Positions 39,248 through 48,304 of a stretch of DNA of 64,000 bases are shown here, in pieces. The position numbers and the translations under genes were made by a program. The stretch is from DATBGO01 sp050011895. Its GTDB lineage: Bacteria; Actinomycetota; Actinomycetes; Streptosporangiales; Streptosporangiaceae. Location of the stretch: assembly GCA_050011895.1 (NCBI GenBank), contig JBEKIF010000001.1:198497-262496 (forward strand), in the 5' to 3' direction. Positions within the stretch are counted from its first letter, which is position 1, and each line of letters starts with the position of its first letter. The notes under the pieces are model-generated. The model was not told the DNA's origin. It was given only the letters and a program-made list of their open reading frames with translations, and searched no databases.

Positions 39248-39643
39248 TCAGTCGAAGGCGCTGCTTGGCGCGCCGACCAGCTCGCGGACCACCCGGATCA
39301 TCTCGGCCGGGTCGAACGGCTTGGTGAGGTAGGCGTCCACGCCAATCTGGCGGCCCTTGTCCCAGTCGTCCTCCTGCGCCCGCGCAGTGATCAGGACAAC
39401 CTTTATTCCGGCAGTCGCCGGGTTATCGCGGAGCTGGGTTGCGGTCACCCAGCCGTCGAGGCGGGGCATCATGACGTCCAGCGTGATCACGTCGGGCGCG
39501 GCTTCGAGCACCTTATCCAGGCAGTCCTTACCATCAACGGCCGTGACCACGTCAAACCCCTCAAGCGTGAGGTTCACGGCGATCAGTTGCCGGATGACCT
39601 CGTCATCATCGACAACCAGCACCCGGCCAATTCCCTGCGTCAC
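39248..39643 (-). CDS. single-domain CheY-like response regulator
   Basis: A 131-aa receiver domain with no output domain. Acidic pocket VLVVDDDEVIRQL, phospho-acceptor Asp in VITLDVMMPRLDGW, the Thr/Ser switch in VVLITARAQ and the Lys of LTKPFDPAEMIRVV. The GTG at 39643 (MTQGIGRVLVVDD) gives the usual short N-terminus. It probably relays phosphate or binds a partner; no kinase gene is adjacent. Confidence 0.9.
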   Translation of the reverse strand: MTQGIGRVLVVDDDEVIRQLIAVNLTLEGFDVVTAVDGKDCLDKVLEAAPDVITLDVMMPRLDGWVTATQLRDNPATAGIKVVLITARAQEDDWDKGRQIGVDAYLTKPFDPAEMIRVVRELVGAPSSAFD

Positions 39644-39766
39644 TCGCGCGAGGCTACCTGTTCTGCCCGGCCGGCGCGCGCTGATCTGCAACGTGTCGGG
39701 AGATCCTCACGACTGGTACCCTGGCTCCGGTCCTGCAAGCCAGTGCCCGCCGGCACTTGTGCGCGA

Positions 39767-39841
39767 GCCCCCATAGCTCAGGGGATAGAGCAACGGCCTC
39801 CGGAGCCGTGTGCGCAGGTTCGAATCCTGCTGGGGGCGCCA
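39767..39841 (+). tRNA. tRNA-Arg (anticodon CCG), CCA encoded
   Basis: Full cloverleaf: acceptor GCCCCCA pairs with TGGGGGC, D arm GCTC/GAGC, anticodon arm ACGGC-CTCCGGA-GCCGT with anticodon CCG, and T arm CAGG-TTCGAAT-CCTG, followed by GCCA. The 3' half from 39797 is also the left attachment site of the genomic island. Confidence 0.96.
39797..39841 (+). other. attL: tRNA-Arg 3' half
   Basis: A 45-bp segment from cctccggagccg to ggcgcca, identical to 56513-56557. It starts in the anticodon arm, as is typical for tyrosine-integrase sites. A GGCCTGATCAGGCC palindrome follows at 39864-39877. Confidence 0.88.
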
Positions 39842-39981
39842 TCCCACGACCGGCCCGAACGGCGGCCTGATCAGGCCGAACAGCCAGTCTCACCGAGTAT
39901 CGCGAACTGCCAGCCGATGCCAGGATGCGACACGAAACGCCGCAGGCTGACAGTTTCCGCGCCCCATACGCGCCCCAGGGA

Positions 39982-40180
39982 TCACCGGCGGCTCCCCTCA
40001 CCGGGCTGGTCCGGGTTTTCGAGACGCAATGCCTGATTCATGCGGCTGATCCACACGTCCTCCATGCCGGCTACGCACTTGGCGTACGTGCGCATCAGCA
40101 CCTCGACGCTATGCCCGGCCCAGGCCGCGACCTCAGTCGGCGGGACGCCGGAATTGAAACCGGTAGGGAGCGGTTTACCA
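39982..40180 (-). pseudogene. island integrase, C-terminal fragment
   Basis: Minus-strand frame reading FNSGVPPTEVAAWAGHSVEV then LMRTYAKCVAGMEDVWISR, ending in a charged tail at 39982. This is the C-terminal end of an actinobacterial phage/ICE tyrosine integrase, with the active-site His (GHS) and Tyr (RTY). The preceding part of the gene is missing here: upstream codons around 40180-40212 are unrelated. Its continuation is found at 43990-44336. Confidence 0.8.
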
Positions 40181-40208
40181 ACCATGCTGAATACCTCCGT
40201 CGAAGTGC

Positions 40209-42350
40209 TCACCGTGCGGACGTATTCGTCAGGGTCGGTGAGGACCGGTCGCGGGCCAGTTCGGCGGCGTAGCGGGACCAGTCACCTCCGGCTTGGTGCA
40301 TCCATTTGGCTGCGGTGGTCTCGTGCAGGCCGAGGAGGCTGGCGGTGACTGCGGCGGGGAGCTGGGCGGCGAGGTCGAGCAGCGCGGCCCGGCGGCCGGC
40401 CTGGGCGTAGATGCCGAGGGCGCGCAGGCGCTCGCCGAGCCTGGCCGGGGTGATGGGCCGCCCGGGCAGGTGGCCGGGGAACAGCCAGGTGGTGGCGGGC
40501 GGGGATCCGACGCCGCGGTGGCTGCGGCCGCCGTGGATGAGCTGGAGGGTGGCGGTGGCGAGCGGGCCGGGAACGGGAACGTCGTGGCGGCCGAGCCGGA
40601 TGAGTACCTCGCTGTCGTGGCGGGTGACTTGGCTGGTGGTCATGACGGCGATGCGGGAGAGCGGCTGCCCGTAAAGGAGCAGCAGGCATCCGGCGACCCG
40701 GTCGGTGGGGTCGAGCGCGTTGTCGTGCAGTAGCCGGGTTGCCAGGGTCCACCGCTGGTCTTGGCTGATGGCAGCGCCGGTGGCGCGCGCTGGGGCGGGG
40801 ATGGCAAGGCGCTGGCAGTGGCCGCGTGAGGCGGCCCAGGCCAGGAAGTCCCGGGCCAGGGGTGCGGACGGCCCGGTGTGCAGCTATTCGTCGATGTCGG
40901 CCTGCCTGCAGCTGGGGAGCGTGATGCCGCCGCTGCGGAGCCAGGCGAGGAGGTTCGCGGCGGCGTGGATGTTGTTGCGGGCGTGCGCGGTGGGGGTCCG
41001 CGGCCGCGGGCGCTGCTGGGCGCTGGCGCGCAGGCGGCGGATCACCTGCCAGGTGGCGTATGCCTGCACCAGCCGGCGGTCGGCGGCGGGCTCGATGGCC
41101 TCCAGCAGGCTGGCGAGCCATCGCTCGGCGCGGGCGAGTTCCTCGTCGCGGGGTGGCAGCGCCCCGCCGGCGGTGAGCATGTGCCGCAGGTAGTCGGCGG
41201 CTCGCCGGCGCGGGTGGGTGTCCAGGGCCTGGTGGCTGACCGCCAGCCGCCCGGCGGCGACGTCGGCGAGCAGGCTGGCTCCGGCTCCCTTGCGCAGCCA
41301 GTTCAGGGCGCTCCGCGGCTGGCGCGCGGCGGTGACCGCGCTGAGCACGCCGGTCAGCTCCGGGGCGACGATCCCGGTGCCGGCTGACAGCAGCCGGGCA
41401 GCACGGCGGCGCAGGCTGCACCGGGCGCAGCGGCCCTTCTCGTAAAGCTTGTCCTCGATCCCGCAATCGCCGCAGGCGCAGGTGACCGGGATCTTGGCGC
41501 AGTCCGCGCAGGTGTCAGCGGCCGGGCCGGGCGGGGCGACCAGCCGCCGCACCTGGCCGCAGGCCGTGCACGGTCCCCGGTGACGCAGCGCGGCGGTGTA
41601 ACACGGGTCGCAGACCGGTCCTTCGGGCCAGCGGGCCTGCGGCGGGCGGTCCTGGCCGCAGCGGGCGCAGGCGGCGGTGGCCCGGGGCGCGCAGGAGGGG
41701 CAGACAGGCTGGCTGGTCGCGGCGAAGGTGCACGGGCGGCGGCGGCGGCACTTGCTGCAGGTGGCTTCGGGCAGCTGGTAGCAGTTGACGCAGATGCCCG
41801 GGCGGCCGTCCCGGGCGCGCACCGCGACCGGCGCGAGCCTGCCACAGGCCCCGCATTCGCGGCGGCGCCCGGGGTCGTCGCGGCGGTGGCAGACCTCGCA
41901 GAGCCGCTGGCCGGTGCTGTCACGGCCAGCAGCCGGCTTGACCTTGCCGCAGCTGGCGCAGGCGGCAGCAAGCTGCCACGCGCGGCACCGCTTGCATACC
42001 CCGCCGCCGCCATCACCGCGGAACAGCGGCAGGCCGGTGCGCCCGCAGGCCGCGCACGCGGGGATGGTGAGGGCGGCCGAACCGCGGGCGATCAGTTCGG
42101 CCGCCAGCCGCCCGGCAACTGGCGGCGCCCCGCGGGAGAGGGCATCGGGGCCGGCGGCCAGCGCCGCCGCCAGCTGGCGCAGCGCCTGCCCAGCGGGCGC
42201 CACCGCCTCGACCGCGGCTTCGATAACCGGCCGGGGCAGCGACCGGTCCGCCGCTGCCGCCAGCTCCACGGCCTGATCCCGCCGGCATCGCGGGCATCCT
42301 CGCCGCTGGCGGGGCCAGGCAAGCTCATGCCCGGCCGGGCAGCGCGCCAC
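40209..42350 (-). pseudogene. zinc-ribbon/recombinase-like protein with in-frame amber
   Basis: The frame spans 713 sense codons plus one TAG at 40884-40886. The first part (488 aa) begins MARCPAGHELAWPR and contains about ten CxxC knuckles (CAACGRTG, CKRCR, CASCGK, CEVCH, CGACG, CSKCRRR, CARCGQ, CTACGQ, CGDCG, CARC), then helices ending SCRQADIDE. After the TAG the frame stays open and coding-like (LHTGPSAPLARDFLAWAA, later MTTSQVTRHDSEVLIRLG and ATTWLFPGHLPGRPI), resembling a tyrosine-recombinase-type domain. TGG to TAG is the simplest explanation. Either the gene is inactivated, or two shorter products are made (an ATG at 40643 could restart). Confidence 0.75.
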
Positions 42351-42357
42351 GACCGCG

Positions 42358-42675
42358 CTACCGGTCCGGCACGCCGGTCACCCGGGCCCGCACCGGCCGT
42401 GGCGGCGGCCCCGGCGCCGCCGCCTGCAGGCCGGCGCGGCCAGTTGCGACCGGTTCGATGAGCTCGCCGGGCCCGCAGCCGAGGATGTCGCACAGCGCGG
42501 CCAGCGTGGCCAGGCTGAGCCGTTCCGGAGTGCGGGTGACCAGCCGGTAGACCTGTTCCCGCGACAAGACGATGCCGCGCTCGGCCAGCAGCGGCCGCAG
42601 ATCCGTGGTGGCATACATGTCCTTGTCGGCCATCAGCCGCCGCAGGTGCCACCGGTAGCCGAGCTTTCCCGGCAT
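42358..42675 (-). CDS. XRE-like helix-turn-helix protein of the recombinase trio
   Basis: A 105-aa protein with a Cro/CI-type HTH: WHLRRLMADKDMYATTDLRPL, then LSREQVYRLVTRTPERLSLATLAALCDILG, ending GPGELIEPV. The tail is Pro/Arg-rich. Its ATG overlaps the recombinase stop (ATGA at 42674-42677), and its stop is 7 bases before the next gene, so the three proteins are made together. It may act as recombination directionality or regulatory factor (inference). Confidence 0.82.
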   Translation of the reverse strand: MPGKLGYRWHLRRLMADKDMYATTDLRPLLAERGIVLSREQVYRLVTRTPERLSLATLAALCDILGCGPGELIEPVATGRAGLQAAAPGPPPRPVRARVTGVPDR

Positions 42676-43829
42676 CACTTGCCGTCCTCTCCCTCGAAGG
42701 CCCGCGCCAGCGCCGCACGCAGCATCCGGTTCCGCGCGTCCTGCCCGACCGTCGTATAGGCCGCCGTGGTGGATGCCCACGAATGGCCCGCCTGGAACTG
42801 CACGAATAACGGGTCCGCGCCGTCTTCGATCAGGTGCGAGACATACGAATGCCGCAGGCAGTGCACCGACAGCTCGCTGGGCAGCCCGGCCCCCGCGCGC
42901 CAGGCCGCGAACCGCTCATCCACCGAGCGGGGCGAGATCCGCCCGCCCCGCTCGGTCAGCCACAGCGCCGGATGGCCGCCCGCGCCATAGCACGGCCGCA
43001 CCTCACCGAGATACTGCCGTAAGGCCTCCGCGGCCCACGGCATCACCGTGGCCACCGCCCGCCGCCGCGGCGGGCTGCCGCGCATCGCCTTGCCGAACCG
43101 GACATGGCATACCCCCAGCTGGCCGAGTTCGGGAGCTGCCGGGTTCGGCGCGAAGTCGGCCACGTCCAGCATCGCCGCCTCCCGGCGGCGCAGCCCCCAC
43201 CCGTAGACGACCTTGAACAACGCCGCGTCGCGGAACGCGGCCAGCCACCCCTTGCGCCGCGAGCCCGACGCTCGCTCCACGTGATCATCAGCGGCGTCGA
43301 AGAACGCCTGCAGCTCGGCCCGGGTCAGCGGCCGCCGCTCCGGCCGCCCCTCGTAATCCGCGGCGTGCGCCGCGGTGTTCCGCTCGTGAAACACCTGGAC
43401 CGGGACGGCGCCGGCCCGCTGCTCGCACTCGGCGACCCACCCATAGCGCGGATCGCACGCATACTCCAGGAACAGCACCAGCGCCCCCTGGTAGGAGCGG
43501 ACCGTCGAATGCGCCCACCCGCCCGAGGCGACCCACGTCTCCGCCTGCGCTGCCGTCCACTGCCACGGCCAGCAGCCGGTGAACGCGGCGAACTGGCGCA
43601 CCAGCCGCTCCCGCTCGCCGATCAGCCGGACGCTCAGCCGCCGGGCCTGCTGCTGACGCCGCCAGCCGGCCAGCATCTCCTCCAGCAGCGCCGCCCCCGG
43701 CGAGACCGGCGCCGCACCATCCGCGGCGACCAGCGCCAGCGACCCCCGGCGTGCACCCACAGCGGGCCCCCTCCCCGCATGCGCCAGGTGCATCAACCGG
43801 CCACCCACCGCAACCGAACCGGACGCCAC
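42675..43829 (-). CDS. tyrosine recombinase of the trio element
   Basis: A 384-aa site-specific recombinase. The N-terminal SAM-like DNA-binding domain includes RLVRQFAAFTGCWPWQWT. The catalytic set is complete: Arg in VVYGWGLRRREAAML, HCLRHSYVSHLIEDG (His-x-x-Arg), GHSWASTTAAYTTV (His/Trp and nucleophile Tyr). The first 25 residues look non-conserved, so the true start may be the ATG at 43793. It heads the three-gene operon and is intact, unlike the island's own integrase. Confidence 0.88.
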   Translation of the reverse strand: MASGSVAVGGRLMHLAHAGRGPAVGARRGSLALVAADGAAPVSPGAALLEEMLAGWRRQQQARRLSVRLIGERERLVRQFAAFTGCWPWQWTAAQAETWVASGGWAHSTVRSYQGALVLFLEYACDPRYGWVAECEQRAGAVPVQVFHERNTAAHAADYEGRPERRPLTRAELQAFFDAADDHVERASGSRRKGWLAAFRDAALFKVVYGWGLRRREAAMLDVADFAPNPAAPELGQLGVCHVRFGKAMRGSPPRRRAVATVMPWAAEALRQYLGEVRPCYGAGGHPALWLTERGGRISPRSVDERFAAWRAGAGLPSELSVHCLRHSYVSHLIEDGADPLFVQFQAGHSWASTTAAYTTVGQDARNRMLRAALARAFEGEDGK

Positions 43830-43989
43830 ATCCTGTCACCCAGCGCAACCACTGACCGGGAACCCCGTAACCACCGCGTGTCCAGCGCGCGCCACACCCC
43901 ATCAGGCGGCCGGACGGAAAGCCACAGCCCTTACGGCACCGTCCTCACACAATCCGGGGAATGATGCATCAGATGCAACTCCGCGCCCT

Positions 43990-44336
43990 TGACGCCACGT
44001 CACGCCCGAATGGCGCAGGTCATACGGGCGGCTCAGCAGCGGGGTCGCCGCTTGCGCGGGAGTGAGCCACAACGCGCGGGTCGCCTTCCAGATCCGCCAC
44101 CAGGTCGACGGCTGCACGGGGGCACCGTTCACGCTGCGGAACAATCGACCGCCGCGCCCTATACCGAACTGGTCAATGTGCTCGCGCAACAGCACGACCA
44201 GCTCCGGCGGGATCGGTACCCGCCGAGTCGGCCGCCGCGCCCTTGTATCAATGTTCGGCCGTCCCTTATTGCGGCGGTGCGCTCGATCTGGTTGACCGGG
44301 TGCTAATCCGAAAATTCCGATAGGACCGGCGTCCAC
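43990..44336 (-). pseudogene. island integrase, middle fragment
   Basis: The frame contains RRVPIPPELVVLLREHIDQFG, then GRLFRSVNGAPVQPSTWWR, and ends in the family at RPYDLRHSGVTWR, with the catalytic His-x-x-Arg. After codon TWR the sequence becomes unrelated (QGRGVASDA...). The expected next residues, xNSGVPPTEVA, occur at 40180 on the other side of the trio element. The N-terminus is missing too: similarity fades upstream of about 44260. Confidence 0.78.
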
Positions 44337-44440
44337 GCAGCGGATATCAAAGGCTTAGAAGACACAGCGTGAGTGTGCAGGAACGTCCCCCAACTGGGGG
44401 TCGTCGCTCCGGGAGTCTGCCGTGATGCAACGGTTGCCGA

Positions 44441-44466
44441 GCTCGTTGGTGTCAGCTGAGGGTGTC
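44441..44466 (+). repeat. 26-bp island repeat, copy 1
   Basis: GCTCGTTGGTGTCAGCTGAG followed by GGTGTC; 24 of 26 bases match 54249-54274. It contains two GGTGTC boxes 13 bases apart and lies 127 bp before the YVTN gene. Confidence 0.6.
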
Positions 44467-44592
44467 GGCAAACGGAGACATCCATCAGCGCAGGGCGCGG
44501 CTCCGCGGTCGCTCACAATACGTAACGCAACATCACTGAGAGTAGTAGCGTCGTCCGGTGTTACTGGCACTGCCATGAGAGGGCGGTATGCG

Positions 44593-46359
44593 ATGTTAGC
44601 CGGGACAAAGACAGCACGGCGGGCAGTGCTGCGACGGCTGGTAAAGCCCGCTGTGCTGATGGTGCTTGCAGCTGGACTGAGCTCGGCGGTGCCCGCGCCG
44701 CAGGCTGCGGCAGACGCGGCCTCGATGGCCACCTCGTCCACTTCCTCGGCGAGCTTGGCAAACCCCGTTACGGCCTACGTGGCCAGCACAGACTCGGATA
44801 CCGTTACCCCGATCGCGGCCGCCACCAACACCGCCGGCCCGCCGATCGCCACCGGGGGTCGCGAGCCCTGGGCCATCGCGATCACGCCGGACGGCAAGAC
44901 CGCCTACGTCGCTAACATCGGCTCGGGCACGGTGACCCCGATCACGACCGCCACCAACACCGCCGGCCCGCCGATCCCCGTCGGAAGCTCCCCTTATGCC
45001 ATCGCGATCACGCCGGACGGCAAGACCGCCTACGTCACCAACGCGCCTGCGAACGACGTCCCGGGCACGGTGACCCCGATCACGACCGCCACCAACTCCG
45101 CCGGCCCGCCGATCCCGGTCGGCGTCGACCCCCTTCACATCGCGATCACGCCGGACGGCAAGACCGCCTACGTCGCCGGCAGCTGGGGCGTGACCCCGAT
45201 CGACACCGCCACCAACACCGCCGGCCCGCCGATCCCGGTCGGAGGCGCCAGCGCCATAGCGATCACGCCGGACGGCAAGACCGCCTACGTCGCCAACGGC
45301 GGCTCGGACACAGTGACCCCGATCACGACCGCCACCAACACCGCCGGCCCGCCGATCACAGTTGGACAGGACCCCTTTGCCATCGCGATCATGCCGGACG
45401 GCAAGACCGCCTACGTCGTCAGCTACGACTCGGACACGGTGACCCCGATCACGACCGCCACCAACACCGCCGGCCTGCCGATCCCGGTCGGCCTCAACCC
45501 CACTTACATCGCGATCACGCCGGACGGCAAGACCGCCTACGTCATCAACAACACTTCGGACGCAGTGACCCCCATCGCGACCGCCACCAACGCCGCCGGC
45601 CCGCCAATCCAGGTCGGAGCCTCACCTTCTGCCATCGCGATCACGCCAGACGGCAAGACCGCCTACGTCGTCAACGACGAGTCGGGTACGGTAACCATCG
45701 ACTCGGGCACCGTGACCCCGATCACGACCGCCACCAACACCGCCGGCCCGCCGATCCCGGTCCCAATCAACTCTTTTGCCATCGCAATCACGCCCGCCAC
45801 CGTCACTCAAGGGCCCGTCTTCACCAGCGGCTCGGATGCCACGGCGGCCTTCGGGCAACCCTTCAAGTTCACGGTGACCGCGACCGGCGACCCGGCACCT
45901 AAGATCACCAGAACCGGCCGGGTGCCATCGGGCGTGCGGTTCGCTGATAGACGCGACGGCACGGCCACGATCTCCGGGATCCCCGATCACGCAGCTGCCG
46001 GGGTGTACCCGCTGACCCTCACCGCCAGGAACAAGACCGGGACCGCCACCCAGGCCTTCACCCTGACCGTCACCCGGGCCCCGGCCATCAGGAAGATCCG
46101 GGCCGCCAGGGCCAGGGTGGGCGTGGCGCTGCGCCTGACCATCCGGGCCACCGGATACCCGCCTCCGGCGCTGGGCGAGTCGGGGCCGCTGCCCGGCGGG
46201 CTGTCGTTTACCGATAACGGGAATGGGGTCGCCGTGATGGCCGGGACGCCAGCCGCTGGTAGTGGCGGTAGCTATCCGATCACGATCACGGCCACGAATA
46301 CCTCGGGGACAGCCACCGGGTACTTCACGATCACCGTCACGCAACGCCGCAGACGATAA
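44593..46359 (+). CDS. secreted YVTN beta-propeller protein with Ig-like domains
   Basis: A 588-aa extracellular protein. A signal peptide (RRLVKPAVLMVLAAGLSSAVPAPQAAADA) precedes about nine repeats of 40-45 residues built on AIAITPDGKTAYVxN and VTPITTATNTAGPPIPVG, the YVTN/lactonase-like beta-propeller family. From about residue 415 there are two putative Ig-like modules (GQPFKFTVTATGDPAPKIT and VGVALRLTIRATGYPPPAL). It ends in basic QRRRR with no sorting signal. I prefer the ATG at 44593 (AGAGGG upstream); 44575 is an alternative. Likely a surface or secreted binding protein; why it travels with the island is unknown. Confidence 0.85.
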   Translation: MLAGTKTARRAVLRRLVKPAVLMVLAAGLSSAVPAPQAAADAASMATSSTSSASLANPVTAYVASTDSDTVTPIAAATNTAGPPIATGGREPWAIAITPDGKTAYVANIGSGTVTPITTATNTAGPPIPVGSSPYAIAITPDGKTAYVTNAPANDVPGTVTPITTATNSAGPPIPVGVDPLHIAITPDGKTAYVAGSWGVTPIDTATNTAGPPIPVGGASAIAITPDGKTAYVANGGSDTVTPITTATNTAGPPITVGQDPFAIAIMPDGKTAYVVSYDSDTVTPITTATNTAGLPIPVGLNPTYIAITPDGKTAYVINNTSDAVTPIATATNAAGPPIQVGASPSAIAITPDGKTAYVVNDESGTVTIDSGTVTPITTATNTAGPPIPVPINSFAIAITPATVTQGPVFTSGSDATAAFGQPFKFTVTATGDPAPKITRTGRVPSGVRFADRRDGTATISGIPDHAAAGVYPLTLTARNKTGTATQAFTLTVTRAPAIRKIRAARARVGVALRLTIRATGYPPPALGESGPLPGGLSFTDNGNGVAVMAGTPAAGSGGSYPITITATNTSGTATGYFTITVTQRRRR

Positions 46360-46493
46360 CGGGCGGGTTCATGCATCGAGCATCGTTCGCTGGCTCGCCT
46401 GTTCACCAGCCCGCACTGCGGCCGCAAACGCAGCGGCGTGGAAGGACTTGGGCACGTATCGGGCATGATCAAGCGCTCAGAACCCAATCTGAC

Positions 46494-46510
46494 GGCCCCC
46501 GGTGGGGGCC
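46494..46510. terminator. hairpin after YVTN gene
   Basis: GGCCCCC (46494-46500) and GGGGGCC (46504-46510) with loop GGT, followed by TCCTCTCC; 134 bases after the YVTN stop. Confidence 0.55.
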
Positions 46511-46612
46511 TCCTCTCCGCTCGCCGCGCTGATTCCGAACGCTCGCCCGAGTTGAGGACGTGAGTCTTGCCCACTACGCTTACGAGCGATAGCGCTCATG
46601 AGCGGAGGTCGA

Positions 46613-48304
46613 GTGAGGTATCTGACGGTGGAGGAAGTGTCTGTTCGCTACGGGGTTCCTGTGTCCACGGTTCGGCGTTGGTGTGCTGACGGGACGCTCC
46701 CTGCCGAGAAGAGCGGCAGGCAGTGGCTTGTCCGAGAGGATGAGTTGCCAACATCTCCACCTCGGGTTCGTACCCGGCGGCCCACGACAGCGCAGTCATC
46801 CTCGTACGACGTCAGTAAGGCGCTTCTCCATGTCACGAGCACGGACCTGCGTGAGACCTGGGTACCGGATGTCCTGGACTTCCAGGATGTCCCGCTAGAT
46901 GACAGCCTCCTGTCCCGGGTCAGCCAGCGCCTGAACGACAACGTGGTCAGCCCTCCCACTGAGGTTCCGATACCTAAGACACCGTTCTTCACCCGCAGCG
47001 CAGTGCTGCTGACCCTAGAGGACCGGATCGCATACCAAGCAGTCGTAGGCTCTTTTGCCGAAAGAGCGGAAGCGCAGACCTACTCGGGCGTTTACTCGGC
47101 TCGCCTGGCAACGAAGCCAGGAAAGTACTTCTTCCGTCAGAAAGGGACTGACGCATGGCTTGCCTTCCGGAAGGCAGTGCAGCGCGAGTTCGAAGCAGGA
47201 CCAGAGTGGCTTGTCAAGACCGATCTAACCGCCTATTTCGACACGATCTCGCACGATCTGCTGATCAACGAAATTGTTGCCCTTAATGTCCCAGGCAGAA
47301 CGATCGGCCTTCTGCGCTCCATGCTTAGACAATGGGCGCTAGTGCCAGGAATTGGAATCCCTCAGGGACCCAATGCCTCTCGATTGCTAGGGAATCTGTA
47401 CTTGCATCCCATAGATCAAGCGATGGCAGAAGCAGGATACAAGTACTTCCGATACCTTGACGACGTCTACATCGCCGCCAAGACTAGGCGAGAGACGACC
47501 GCAGCAATCCGACTATTCGAGCGCGAATGTAGGCTGCGCGGACTCCTGGTCTCCTCGTCTAAGACGGTTCCGCTTCATGGAAAAGAGGCCAAGGAGGAAC
47601 TGGCGGGCGAGACTGAACTAGATGCCGCACAATACTTGATGGACGCTGACCAGCTACCCAAGGCACGAAAAAAGCTTAAGCAGATTCTGAAAAAGTCTCT
47701 CCATGATGATGGCCGCATAGACGTGAGAAGCGCGCGTTTCAGTCTATGGCGTCTGACACTCTTGAGAGAGTCTAGTTTCTTGACCCCACTGCTGAGGCGC
47801 CTAGAAGACCTGGCCCCCGTCGCGACGGTAGCAATGACGTATCTACGTCCGTTTCTCATGCGCCCGCAGGTAGTGCGTGGCCTTACCGATTTCTTGCATG
47901 ATGAGGAACGAATATCCTCGCCATTCATGATGGTTCATGTCCTTGCCCTCACGCTCGATCATCCGGGGCCGCTGCCACTGGACTGGATATCCGCAGTACG
48001 GGGATTTGCCCGGGACCGCAATCAACCAGTTTACTTGAGGGTTGTGGCCGCCAATGTCCTAGCCCGTGGGATGCAGCCGGGTGATCTAACGTGGTTGCGG
48101 GGTGAAATTAGCAGGGAGTTTGATCCCGCGCTGATTAGAGGGTATGCAGTGGCCCTCACCAGAGCAAAAGCCTTCGATAAGGGAACCGAGAAGGCGATGG
48201 TGACGCGAGCGCCCGAACTTGCGCCGACCGCACGCTATCTCCGAGGTCGCAACACCCTGCCTTCCCTCTTGTTTAGGGATCAGACAAATCCCCTAGGGCG
48301 GTGA
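46613..48304 (+). CDS. reverse transcriptase with N-terminal excisionase-type HTH
   Basis: A 563-aa fusion. Residues 2-45 are a MerR/excisionase-like HTH (YLTVEEVSVRYGVPVSTVRRW, then SGRQWLVRED). Residues about 115-325 are an RNA-directed DNA polymerase: motif A LVKTDLTAYFDTISH (Asp about 204), the GIPQGPNASRLLGNLYL motif, the catalytic YLDD box in FRYLDDVYI (281-284) and LVSSSKTVPL after it. The C-terminal 230 residues are helical, HEAT-like. The PQGPxAS and YxDD pattern and helical tail are typical of defence-associated (Abi/DRT, 'unknown group') RTs rather than group II introns or retrons. The GTG at 46613 follows GGAGG; an ATG at 46598 is also in frame. Codon use is less GC-biased than in the host genes. 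Confidence 0.85.
   Translation: MRYLTVEEVSVRYGVPVSTVRRWCADGTLPAEKSGRQWLVREDELPTSPPRVRTRRPTTAQSSSYDVSKALLHVTSTDLRETWVPDVLDFQDVPLDDSLLSRVSQRLNDNVVSPPTEVPIPKTPFFTRSAVLLTLEDRIAYQAVVGSFAERAEAQTYSGVYSARLATKPGKYFFRQKGTDAWLAFRKAVQREFEAGPEWLVKTDLTAYFDTISHDLLINEIVALNVPGRTIGLLRSMLRQWALVPGIGIPQGPNASRLLGNLYLHPIDQAMAEAGYKYFRYLDDVYIAAKTRRETTAAIRLFERECRLRGLLVSSSKTVPLHGKEAKEELAGETELDAAQYLMDADQLPKARKKLKQILKKSLHDDGRIDVRSARFSLWRLTLLRESSFLTPLLRRLEDLAPVATVAMTYLRPFLMRPQVVRGLTDFLHDEERISSPFMMVHVLALTLDHPGPLPLDWISAVRGFARDRNQPVYLRVVAANVLARGMQPGDLTWLRGEISREFDPALIRGYAVALTRAKAFDKGTEKAMVTRAPELAPTARYLRGRNTLPSLLFRDQTNPLGR

Larger units (their letters stand above)
40165..43989. mobile_element. recombinase-trio element inserted in the island integrase
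   Basis: About 3.8 kb carrying a tyrosine recombinase, an HTH protein and a zinc-ribbon recombinase-like protein in one minus-strand operon. It separates two parts of one integrase. The likely ends carry an imperfect inverted repeat: AGGGAGCGG at 40165-40173 and CCGCGCCCT at 43981-43989 (8 of 9 match). The exact ends and any target duplication are not certain. Confidence 0.6.

Noticed and set aside
46613..48304. Group II intron maturase or retron RT
   Set aside because: No maturase or HNH domain follows the RT, no intron RNA ends were recognised, and no msr/msd-like paired repeats lie beside it.
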